Part shown: positions 38,782 through 44,686 of the stretch, piece after piece
Layout: each line of letters begins with the position of its first letter
How positions within the stretch are numbered: position 1 is the stretch's first letter
Assembly (NCBI GenBank): GCA_021773235.1
Contig: JAJFKL010000048.1
Coordinates: 1-44,686 of the forward strand
Direction of reading: 5' to 3'
DNA length: 44,686 nt
DNA from: Gammaproteobacteria bacterium
GTDB taxonomy: Bacteria > Pseudomonadota > Gammaproteobacteria > Eutrophobiales > Eutrophobiaceae
The notes under the pieces: generated by a model
The model's database searches: none
The model's input: only the letters and a program-made list of their open reading frames with translations
What the model was told of the DNA's origin: nothing
Made by a program: the position numbers and the translations under genes

Positions 38782-38832
38782 TTTAGTTAATAGTGAATTA
38801 ATTCAGTTCAGTCTCATAACGCTGGTGTCGGT
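38782..38832 (+). repeat. Right copy of 51-bp imperfect direct repeat
   Basis: Same orientation as the copy at 35186-35236, with about 45 of 51 positions identical. It lies about 75 bases after the Yip1-like gene and just before another repeat type. Confidence 0.85.
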
Positions 38833-38859
38833 TGTTCAATTCTTCGGTAATTGGTCCTC

Positions 38860-38907
38860 GGCTTTGGCTTCCTGTGTCGTTCTACCTCCTCTATCGCTAG
38901 AGTCGTG
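38860..38907 (+). repeat. Degenerate copy of the TCGTTCTACCTCCT intergenic repeat
   Basis: It contains CCTGTGTCGTTCTACCTCCT, closely matching the fuller copies at 38922-38982 and 41490-41570, but it lacks the GCATCCATGC hairpin. The second half, TCTATCGCTAGAGTCGTG, differs. Confidence 0.65.
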
Positions 38908-38921
38908 CATTACTTCTATCA

Positions 38922-38982
38922 CCTCGACTTTGTCTCCTGCGTCGTTCTACCTCCTGCATCCATGCAGGCCGACCTATAGCCA
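38922..38982 (+). repeat. Intergenic repeat with CCTGCATCCATGCAGG hairpin
   Basis: It shares about 42 of 45 bases with 41490-41534 (CCTCGACT, TGTCTCCTG, TCGTTCTACCTCC and TGCATCCATGCAG). The palindrome CCTGCATCCATGCAGG forms a seven-base-pair stem. It lies between the right 51-bp repeat and the nnrU stop, and is probably a dispersed, non-coding element. Confidence 0.75.
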
Positions 38983-38987
38983 CTAAT

Positions 38988-39548
38988 TTAAATCAATTTA
39001 ATCCCTGATAGATAAGGATGTGCGATTAATAAGACTGCATATAAAACACAGCCACCTATTACGGTAATAACATCATTCTTTACTGAAACTAATTCTGGCT
39101 TTATCCATTCACCTTCACGTCGACTGATCAGGATCATTTCAATAATTGCCCAAACACCGAGCCAGCTGAATAATATTAATGAGCGATTATCACCATTAGC
39201 AAATAGATGACCAATGCTCCACAGTACTAACCCTGTTAGTTGAAGGTGACGCAGGACTCGTTTTATGTTTGTTGCTCTACGTGCAGCAACAAACAGAATG
39301 AATGTTAGAAGAACTAGAAAAAATGTGACATGTCTGCCCCAGCTTTGTGGATTATAAATATCAATAGGATCTATACTGCGCCAACCAAGCACTATTAGAA
39401 CTACTGATGTGATAATCAAGATTGCGAATAAGCCTTTGTATGGCCCGATTCCAATTTTGTTTATAACTAATCCCCTTGTGCACTTTGCCACTGAAGGGAA
39501 AAAGTGGATAAGCGTCCACAGCAAAAGACCAAGAATTAGTAAGTGCAT
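38988..39548 (-). CDS. nnrU: NnrU-family membrane protein
   Basis: A 186-residue inner membrane protein of the NnrU family, named from denitrification regulons and related to the isoprenoid-modifying methyltransferase-like membrane fold. Five or six helices are visible, with the family segments GPYKGLFAILIITSVVLIVLG, WGRHVTFFLVLLTFILFVA, LQLTGLVLWSIGHLFANGD and the ending HPYLSGIKLI. AGGAGAG lies seven bases before the ATG. The biochemical role is not known. A decayed copy of its last 34 codons lies 2 kb upstream at 36874-36977. It is on the same strand as the LysR gene. Confidence 0.88.
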   Translation of the reverse strand: MHLLILGLLLWTLIHFFPSVAKCTRGLVINKIGIGPYKGLFAILIITSVVLIVLGWRSIDPIDIYNPQSWGRHVTFFLVLLTFILFVAARRATNIKRVLRHLQLTGLVLWSIGHLFANGDNRSLILFSWLGVWAIIEMILISRREGEWIKPELVSVKNDVITVIGGCVLYAVLLIAHPYLSGIKLI

Positions 39549-39626
39549 AATGTTCTCTCCTCTTTTAACTTTTAATTATATTTACTAACGAACTTAAAAA
39601 TATCTCAGCTCAATTCTTTGAATACT

Positions 39627-40520
39627 TTATTCTTGTCCTTTTAATCTCTCACTATCTTCTTCAAATGCCTTGCCTAGAAAATCATATACCGTTCTTATTC
39701 TTGCGCTGCTGTTAATTTCTGCATGAGTAACTAGCCAAATTTCCCGTGCATGATTCAGTTTATTATTTAACACGCGATGGAGATTAGGGTGTTGGTCAGC
39801 TATAAAACAACATAGTGCACCACAGCCTAAACCTGCGTTGGTTGCTTCGACGATTTCCATGTGGCTATTTGAACGATGTCGTATGTGGTCTTCATGAAAT
39901 AATGATTCTAGTTTTTTAATTTCCGAAACTGGCCCTGTTTCCATCTCAAAGCCCACATGGTAATGCTGTTTTAGATCTTGTGGCTTCTCAGGCACACCAT
40001 GTTTATCCAGATAGGCTTGGCTTGCATAGAGACCAAAATTCAGCTCCCCTACTTTGCGACATATTAAATCAGCTTGATCCGGACGTGCGAGTCTAACGGC
40101 AATGTCTGCCTCTCTGCGTAATAGATTAACGTTTTGGTTATCGATATGTACTTCTATTAGAAGCTGAGGAAATTCATCATGAAATTCACCAAGTTTCTTT
40201 GGTAGCCAATAAATGCCGAGATCTTCAATCAATGAGATCCGTACATTACCCTGTAATTGCTGATTCGCACCGGTAGCTGCCCGCTCTATCGCGAGGGCTT
40301 CTTCTCCCATGCTTTTAGCATGCTCTAAAATACTTTCACCGACTTTAGTCAGTGAGAGTCCTTGCGCAGTTCTATTGAACAACACCGCCCCAAGTCTATG
40401 CTCCAACTGCTCTATTCTTCGCCCGACAGTCGGCTGACTCACGTTCAGACGACGTGCTGCTGCAGAGAGGCTACCTGTCTCTGCGACTGCCACCACATCT
40501 TGTAAAGCTCGCCAATCCAT
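39627..40520 (-). CDS. LysR-family transcriptional regulator
   Basis: A 297-residue LysR regulator. The helix-turn-helix is at the N-terminus (MDWRALQDVVAVAETGSLSA, ARRLNVSQPTVGRRIEQLE), followed by the effector-binding domain (VRISLIEDLGIYWLPKKL, DIAVRLARP, GLYASQAYLDKHG). The ATG at 40520 is preferred over an upstream TTG because AGGGTGG lies 11 bases before it and family proteins begin at this point. It is divergent from the small secreted-protein gene at 40638 and probably controls that gene and itself. The inducer is not predictable. Confidence 0.93.
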   Translation of the reverse strand: MDWRALQDVVAVAETGSLSAAARRLNVSQPTVGRRIEQLEHRLGAVLFNRTAQGLSLTKVGESILEHAKSMGEEALAIERAATGANQQLQGNVRISLIEDLGIYWLPKKLGEFHDEFPQLLIEVHIDNQNVNLLRREADIAVRLARPDQADLICRKVGELNFGLYASQAYLDKHGVPEKPQDLKQHYHVGFEMETGPVSEIKKLESLFHEDHIRHRSNSHMEIVEATNAGLGCGALCCFIADQHPNLHRVLNNKLNHAREIWLVTHAEINSSARIRTVYDFLGKAFEEDSERLKGQE

Positions 40521-40555
40521 ACTCAATAAAACCACCCTATTCAAATATGTATACC

Positions 40556-40573
40556 AGTTAAACGGTATTAACT
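40556..40573. promoter_or_regulatory. Candidate LysR operator palindrome
   Basis: AGTTAAACGGTATTAACT has six-base arms AGTTAA and TTAACT around a six-base centre, and fits the T-N11-A pattern of LysR sites. It lies between the LysR start and the divergent gene, directly upstream of the minus 35 box at 40575. ATATGTATA also occurs twice nearby (40546 and about 40586). Confidence 0.55.
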
Positions 40574-40574
40574 A

Positions 40575-40602
40575 ATGACTATTTATATATGTATAGCATA
40601 AT
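40575..40602 (+). promoter_or_regulatory. Candidate promoter of the gene at 40638
   Basis: ATGACT (40575-40580) and CATAAT (40597-40602) are 16 bases apart. The pair lies directly downstream of the LysR palindrome, a layout usual for LysR-activated promoters. Confidence 0.45.
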
Positions 40603-40637
40603 TACACCATAAATTCACTCAGCAGAGGTAAAGCGAC

Positions 40638-41132
40638 ATGAAACAGGTAATAGCACAGATCGGTTTGGTGATGATTCTGGCCTTATCGTCTTCAAATGCA
40701 GTTATGGCAGACCAGAGTATTATCGGCTGGTTTTCTTCTCCAACATCCAACCTTCTGAACAGGAGCAGTTTAGAGTTGGCTACTAATCATGTCATTCGTG
40801 GTATTCGATTTGCACATCAGTCGCTAGAGAGAGGTTTAAATCCAATGGATGAGCTTATAGCTAACCATAATTTATGTATGGGCTATTTAGCATTAGATAA
40901 AATTGATATCTCTGCACAATATTGCGTACGCACATTTAAGCTTGCACAAGGACCCTATCGTATTGAAAAGATTCGAGGCGCTTACCGATTGCAAGAAAGT
41001 AATACTATTGGTGATTCTAAATCGACATTAACGCCGATGTTAATGGTGGCGAGTAATATATTGCAGCAAAATCCACAGACACGTCTTACAATGTTGATTG
41101 ATCAGCAACAGAACAAACAGCGTTTTAACTAA
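40638..41132 (+). CDS. Small secreted protein, possibly TPR-like, divergent from LysR
   Basis: I do not recognise this 164-residue protein. It has a signal peptide (VIAQIGLVMILALSSSNAVMA) and a helical mature part. Two segments look like helix pairs of a tetratricopeptide-type repeat (ELATNHVIRGIRFAHQSLER and ANHNLCMGYLALDKIDISAQYC). An AGAGG sequence lies 11 bases before the ATG. It faces the LysR gene across a 117-bp region holding an operator-like palindrome, so LysR regulation is likely. It is probably periplasmic. Confidence 0.7.
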   Translation: MKQVIAQIGLVMILALSSSNAVMADQSIIGWFSSPTSNLLNRSSLELATNHVIRGIRFAHQSLERGLNPMDELIANHNLCMGYLALDKIDISAQYCVRTFKLAQGPYRIEKIRGAYRLQESNTIGDSKSTLTPMLMVASNILQQNPQTRLTMLIDQQQNKQRFN

Positions 41133-41187
41133 ATATTGAGGACAAACTGTCTGAAAATCGTATTCTCATTAATATCCCGATATACTA

Positions 41188-41466
41188 ATGCCTATGCAAA
41201 ATGAAATGATCTCAGTTTCAAATACAGAAAGCGGACAAACGATGGACGTGCTCGTATTTGATAAGCGAGCCAATCAAATCACGGTGGTTATTGGCGAAGG
41301 TGTTCATAGCATGAAATGCGATCTTACGCCGACCAAGAACGAGCAGGCTTATGTTGGTAGTGTGTTAGGACGTGAGATTATTTATCACTGTAGTCGCGAA
41401 CAGATTCAGTCTGAATTAGATGAGATTAATCCTGCGCTTAAAAAGTCAAGATCGTTTAAAAAATAG
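41188..41466 (+). CDS. Small unrecognised cytoplasmic protein
   Basis: A 92-residue protein (MPMQNEMISVSNTESGQ...) with no signal peptide, a predicted beta-rich body (TMDVLVFDKRANQITVVIGE, then AYVGSVLGREIIYHCS) and a basic tail (KKSRSFKK). It follows the secreted protein gene after 55 bases. No ribosome-binding site is obvious, so the start could also be the second or third Met. The family is unknown. Composition is ordinary for a gene, so it is probably real. Confidence 0.6.
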   Translation: MPMQNEMISVSNTESGQTMDVLVFDKRANQITVVIGEGVHSMKCDLTPTKNEQAYVGSVLGREIIYHCSREQIQSELDEINPALKKSRSFKK

Positions 41467-41489
41467 TTTTTATTGGGTCGCTACGGACT

Positions 41490-41570
41490 CCTCGACTCTG
41501 TCTCCTGATTCGTTCTACCTCCTGCATCCATGCAGTCGTGTCCTATCGCGACATACAGGCCCTCCATGGC
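41490..41570 (+). repeat. Second full copy of the hairpin-bearing intergenic repeat
   Basis: The first 45 bases match 38922-38966 at about 42 positions, including TCGTTCTACCTCCTGCATCC. It is followed by TCGTGTCCTATCGCGACATA and a CCATGG-containing end. Confidence 0.75.
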
Positions 41571-41703
41571 CATAAAGTTTAAATAATAAACTTTATTGTT
41601 CTATCTCATCGCCGCTCCTGCGCACACCCCTCAAGGGGGTACCGAGGTCCATGCGCCTGCGGCATACAGTACGTCCTGTACATAAATCTAGATCGTTTAA
41701 TAA
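41571..41703. other. Non-coding stretch with two further hairpins
   Basis: After the repeat come ACCCCTCAAGGGGGT (41626-41640) and TACAGTACGTCCTGTA (41665-41680), each able to fold into a short stem. No gene is visible. These look like parts of a composite dispersed element or read-out terminators between convergent genes. Confidence 0.45.
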
Positions 41704-42837
41704 TTAAAAGTTTACAATATTCTCTTTAATTTTTTTGCACTCTTCTTCATCAAGATAAGAACCGCCTAAGCTGTTTTCATGCATTAAGTCTTTCGCTTCT
41801 TTGCCAAAATGTGCGTTACGTTTATCAATCAGCAAATGTCCTAACTCATGCGCTAATCGGTTTTCTGTTTTTCTTCCATCTTGCGTTAGTATAATCGCGT
41901 GCCCTCTTCCTGCTGTTGTTCTAGGAAATAGTTTTTCTGATAGAGCTGCGCCACCACGAATAGTCCAATCATTATTTTTTTTAACCTCAGCACTACCTCT
42001 TGATGGGCTATTAGCTTTAGGCACTACGTATACATCTATGCAATTATTGCCTTGAGAATGGTAGTGCTGAATTATATTCTTTAATTCGATTGATGTGTCT
42101 TGAGCTGCTGCATCATTCCATAGTGTTAATATACCTTCTTGCCAACTAGTGCTGCTTGCTCGGTCTATTTCATTATATTTTTTAAGCATAACCTCAGCTC
42201 TCTTCACGAGCTCATTTTTCTTTTCAACCCCATAATAATCAAGTTTATTATTGATGATAGTAATCGACGCTTGCGTTGTTATGTGTGTTTTTTCTAATTC
42301 ATGCAAACTGGTACTGTCTCCAATTCTCTGTTGCTCAGCATCCATAGTAACAAGTGCCGCTTCTGCATTAACAATTGCAAGACCAGGAGATAGTTCTAGT
42401 AGTGCATAGTATTTAATATCCGGAGTCTGTTTTATTTTCGACGCTATGGACGCTATTTCATTCAGATGTTCTTTTATTTTTCTGCCTTGATAGTCTGATG
42501 TTGTTTCATTGAAACCTTGATCAAGTGGCTGACTTAAGCGGAGTGCTTCTTGCCAGCTAACATGCTTTATTTTTTTATGTGCTAATTTAATCTCAGGACA
42601 ATTTTGCGCCTTATTTTGATTAAATACTGATTGGGCTCTTAATACTTCTCCTTGTAATAGAGGTTTCTGTTGCTCAAATTGAGCGGACTCTAATTGGGCA
42701 TCACTTTTTTTAGTGATAATGGTAAAATTGAAACAGATCTTATATTGAGCTTCCTGAGACGTTGCTATAGATGAATGTCCAAATAAGCAGCCAAATATGG
42801 CAAAATAACTGATTCTATATACGATCTTTAAATTCAT
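41704..42837 (-). CDS. Secreted zincin-like metalloprotease with HELGH motif
   Basis: A 377-residue protein with an N-terminal signal peptide (VYRISYFAIFGCLFGHSSIA). A long helical, mostly hydrophilic middle runs from about 30 to 250. The C-terminal zincin motif is HELGHLLIDKRNAHF (330-344), with a following DLMHE (350-354) that resembles the metzincin Met-turn. The spacing from the second to the third candidate histidine is longer than in the classic HExxHxxGxxH. The final segment (YLDEEECKKIKENI) matches the last helix often seen after the Met-turn in secreted metallopeptidases. It is not similar to the 35349 protease beyond HExxH. The substrate is unknown. It is divergent from roxA. Confidence 0.75.
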   Translation of the reverse strand: MNLKIVYRISYFAIFGCLFGHSSIATSQEAQYKICFNFTIITKKSDAQLESAQFEQQKPLLQGEVLRAQSVFNQNKAQNCPEIKLAHKKIKHVSWQEALRLSQPLDQGFNETTSDYQGRKIKEHLNEIASIASKIKQTPDIKYYALLELSPGLAIVNAEAALVTMDAEQQRIGDSTSLHELEKTHITTQASITIINNKLDYYGVEKKNELVKRAEVMLKKYNEIDRASSTSWQEGILTLWNDAAAQDTSIELKNIIQHYHSQGNNCIDVYVVPKANSPSRGSAEVKKNNDWTIRGGAALSEKLFPRTTAGRGHAIILTQDGRKTENRLAHELGHLLIDKRNAHFGKEAKDLMHENSLGGSYLDEEECKKIKENIVNF

Positions 42838-42892
42838 TGTTTATTAATTTTATCTTTTAATTTCATTTAATAATTAAAGCCATAATCATGCC

Positions 42893-44038
42893 ATGCGAAT
42901 ATTAGGCAACACAACGCAATCCGATTTTTTAAAACAGTATTGGCAGAAAAAGCCGCTGTTAATCCGGCAAGCATTCCCTGACATTACTTCCCCTATCTCA
43001 CCAGAAGAGCTTGCTGGTTTGGCTTGTGAGGAAGGCATTGAGTCTCGACTCATTCAAGAACAAGGCGCAGAGTCTCCATGGGAGCTACGTTACGGTCCAT
43101 TTGAGGAAGAAGATTTTACTTCATTGCCACAGACTCACTGGTCTTTGCTTGTTCAAGCGCTCGATCATCATCTACCTGAGCTTAGTCAACTCCTGGATGA
43201 GTTTAACTTTATCCCTAATTGGCGTGTTGATGATGTGATGGTCAGTTTTGCGCCTGAAGGTGGGAGTGTTGGCCCGCATCTCGACAATTACGATGTCTTT
43301 TTATTGCAAGTTCAAGGTCGTCGTCATTGGCATATTAATGAAGGTAATTATTCTGAAAATGATTTTATTGAAGGATTGGATCTAAAGATCCTCAGTGAGT
43401 TTGAATCACAAGAGGATTGGATTTTAGAACCTGGTGATATGCTCTATTTACCACCGGGTGTTGCCCATCATGGTATAGCGCTTGATAACTGCCTCACCTA
43501 TTCCATTGGATTTCGGGCACCGTCTCAGAAAGAATTACTCAGTGCCTATACGGTTAGTTTCAATGAACACGCAAAAGATACCTTTTACAGTGACCCTGAT
43601 CTGAAACTACAAGATGCTTCAGGTGAGATTAAGTCTGATGACATTCATTCACTACAAAATATGTTGCTGTCCGCTATCTCTAATAAAACGGAATTTGCTA
43701 ATTGGTTTGGTCATTTTATAACCAACAACCTTGATGAGCTTGAGCCAGAATATGATCTACTAGACGAACCTACTTTTATCAATACACTGAAGCAAGCGAG
43801 TCATTTAAACCGTTACGGCAATATTCGATTCTCTTATATCAACAATAATGACTCGGTAACGTTATTCTACTCAGGTCAATCAGTTTTATTGCCTAATTCG
43901 CAGCTCAGCTTAATAACATACTTATGCAGCTCACACCGTCTTGATTGCTCTGAACTACGTGGATTTGACGATAAGGACCTGACATCTGATCTTCTCTACA
44001 CATTATATAGTGCTGGTTGTTTTTATTTCGATGAGTGA
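42893..44038 (+). CDS. roxA: 50S ribosomal protein L16 arginine hydroxylase (RoxA/YcfD)
   Basis: A JmjC-type, Fe(II) and 2-oxoglutarate-dependent oxygenase that hydroxylates an arginine of ribosomal protein L16. The 381-residue length is normal. The N-terminal FLKQYWQKKPLLIRQAFP is characteristic. The iron triad is His129 and Asp131 in GPHLDNYDVF and His192 in PPGVAHHG. A helical dimerisation part and a winged-helix C-terminus follow. The start has no strong ribosome-binding site. Its stop overlaps the GNAT gene by eight bases, so they are co-translated. Identification is strong. Confidence 0.95.
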   Translation: MRILGNTTQSDFLKQYWQKKPLLIRQAFPDITSPISPEELAGLACEEGIESRLIQEQGAESPWELRYGPFEEEDFTSLPQTHWSLLVQALDHHLPELSQLLDEFNFIPNWRVDDVMVSFAPEGGSVGPHLDNYDVFLLQVQGRRHWHINEGNYSENDFIEGLDLKILSEFESQEDWILEPGDMLYLPPGVAHHGIALDNCLTYSIGFRAPSQKELLSAYTVSFNEHAKDTFYSDPDLKLQDASGEIKSDDIHSLQNMLLSAISNKTEFANWFGHFITNNLDELEPEYDLLDEPTFINTLKQASHLNRYGNIRFSYINNNDSVTLFYSGQSVLLPNSQLSLITYLCSSHRLDCSELRGFDDKDLTSDLLYTLYSAGCFYFDE

Positions 44039-44453
44039 TGTAGAAGTACTACAAGTATCATGGCAAGACATGGAGCCACACTTAAGAGCAATACGCACTA
44101 TTGTTTTTATTGAAGAACAGAACGTACCTGAAGATTTAGAATGGGATGGAGAAGATGTTGACTCTGTGCACCTATTAGTTAAGAAAGATAATAACTATAT
44201 TGCTACAGCACGTTTATTAAACACAGGTCAAATTGGTCGCATGGCAGTACTTAAACCCTTTAGAGGTTGTGGTGTTGGCAGCGCAATGCTGAAAAAAATC
44301 TTAAATATTGCCCGTTCAATGGACATGAAGACTGTTAACTTAAATGCACAGGTCGATGCGATAGATTTTTATGAAAAATTTGATTTCTTGAAACATGGTG
44401 AAATATTTGATGATGCAGGTATTCCTCACATCAGAATGGAAAAGGCTTTCTAA
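44031..44453 (+). CDS. GNAT-family N-acetyltransferase
   Basis: A 140-residue acetyltransferase of the GNAT fold starting at MSDVEVLQVSWQDMEPHL. Recognisable parts are IRTIVFIEEQNVPEDLEWDG, the acetyl-CoA-binding segment IGRMAVLKPFRGCGVGSAML (a Q/RxxGxG/A-type loop) and VNLNAQVDAIDFYEKFDFL. It resembles ElaA/YjcF-type single-domain GNATs. The ATG lies inside the roxA end, so translation is coupled. The substrate is unknown. Family members include small-molecule and protein acetylases. Confidence 0.92.
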   Translation: MSDVEVLQVSWQDMEPHLRAIRTIVFIEEQNVPEDLEWDGEDVDSVHLLVKKDNNYIATARLLNTGQIGRMAVLKPFRGCGVGSAMLKKILNIARSMDMKTVNLNAQVDAIDFYEKFDFLKHGEIFDDAGIPHIRMEKAF

Positions 44454-44467
44454 TAAACAACTAAGAT

Positions 44468-44686
44468 TTAATTAATACGGTAGGTATCACTGCTTATTCT
44501 TCGATATTCTTCTGGCAGAAACATTAAGGCATCTGCTTCAATCTTAATGTCTCGGCATCGTAATGGAGAGTCACCTAACTCAAGCGGATCTTCAGCCACC
44601 CACTCTTCCTGAAAATTTTCAGCCTGACCAGCATCATAACCTCTTAAATAGTCACCACGTCCAAACACTATCCACTTATTATGTTT
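44468..44686 (-). CDS. Partial unrecognised protein, 5' end beyond the window
   Basis: The frame is open from the right window edge to a stop at 44468 and gives at least 72 residues (KHNKWIVFGRGDYLRGYDAG at the visible start). The GTG at 44666-44668 is probably internal. The visible part is acidic and soluble, with one cysteine and the segment RCRDIKIEADALMFLPEEYR. I do not recognise the family. It is convergent with the GNAT gene. Confidence 0.6.
   Translation of the reverse strand, partial: KHNKWIVFGRGDYLRGYDAGQAENFQEEWVAEDPLELGDSPLRCRDIKIEADALMFLPEEYRRISSDTYRIN

Noticed and set aside
35186-38832. Integron-type attC sites around the accessory genes
   Set aside because: The 51-bp repeats are direct copies and lack the paired RYYYAAC/GTTRRRY ends and palindromic body of attC sites; no integrase was seen.

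Overview
The window is a chromosomal segment of a gammaproteobacterium. The evidence is a sigma-E operon of the rpoE-rseA-rseB-degQ type leading into lepA-lepB, a zipA-ligA pair behind smc, dksA next to gluQRS, and the ribosomal arginyl hydroxylase roxA. GC is low to moderate (about 40% by eye). The genus cannot be fixed from the sequence alone. No rRNA, tRNA, CRISPR array, intact transposase or prophage was seen.

Layout. 1-6399 (minus) is the envelope-stress and secretion operon: rpoE, rseA, rseB, a DegQ/MucD protease, a small thioredoxin-fold protein, lepA, and lepB cut by the window edge. 6542-9257 (plus) holds nadB and a GGDEF diguanylate cyclase. 9328-16942 (minus) holds an unrecognised protein, ligA, zipA and smc. 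17142-19986 (plus) holds queF, cysZ, a dksA with a long lysine-rich N-terminal extension, and gluQRS with no ordinary start codon. A divergent DAHP-synthase-like gene and a secreted retropepsin-like protease follow.

21876-32938 is a vitamin B12 and methionine block. A cobalamin riboswitch (minus, about 26.7-26.9 kb) precedes btuB, a DUF6580 membrane protein, a DUF71/COG2102 enzyme, a cobalamin-binding protein and a PduO-type adenosyltransferase. This looks like a B12 uptake and salvage operon without btuC or btuD. An OFA-family transporter with a small two-helix membrane protein separates it from metH, the B12-dependent methionine synthase. metH has a good promoter and an S-adenosylhomocysteine (SAH) riboswitch. 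The locus therefore imports and adenosylates B12 and also holds a main B12 consumer.

33.1-41.7 kb is accessory. It contains an AT-rich ATPase plus DUF4276-like (TOPRIM-type) gene pair that looks like an anti-phage module. A 3.5-kb group of unrelated genes (secreted M48-like zincin, unknown protein, DUF900 alpha/beta hydrolase, Yip1-like membrane protein) lies between two copies of a 51-bp direct repeat. It also contains a decayed nnrU-like gene end and several copies of another intergenic repeat. Next come nnrU, a LysR regulator with a divergent secreted protein, two unknown genes and a second secreted zincin. The window ends with roxA, a GNAT acetyltransferase and a gene cut by the edge.

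The points most worth following are the ATPase/nuclease pair, the dksA-gluQRS arrangement, the DksA tail, the SAH-riboswitch leader with its duplicated start region, and the B12 locus without an ABC permease.
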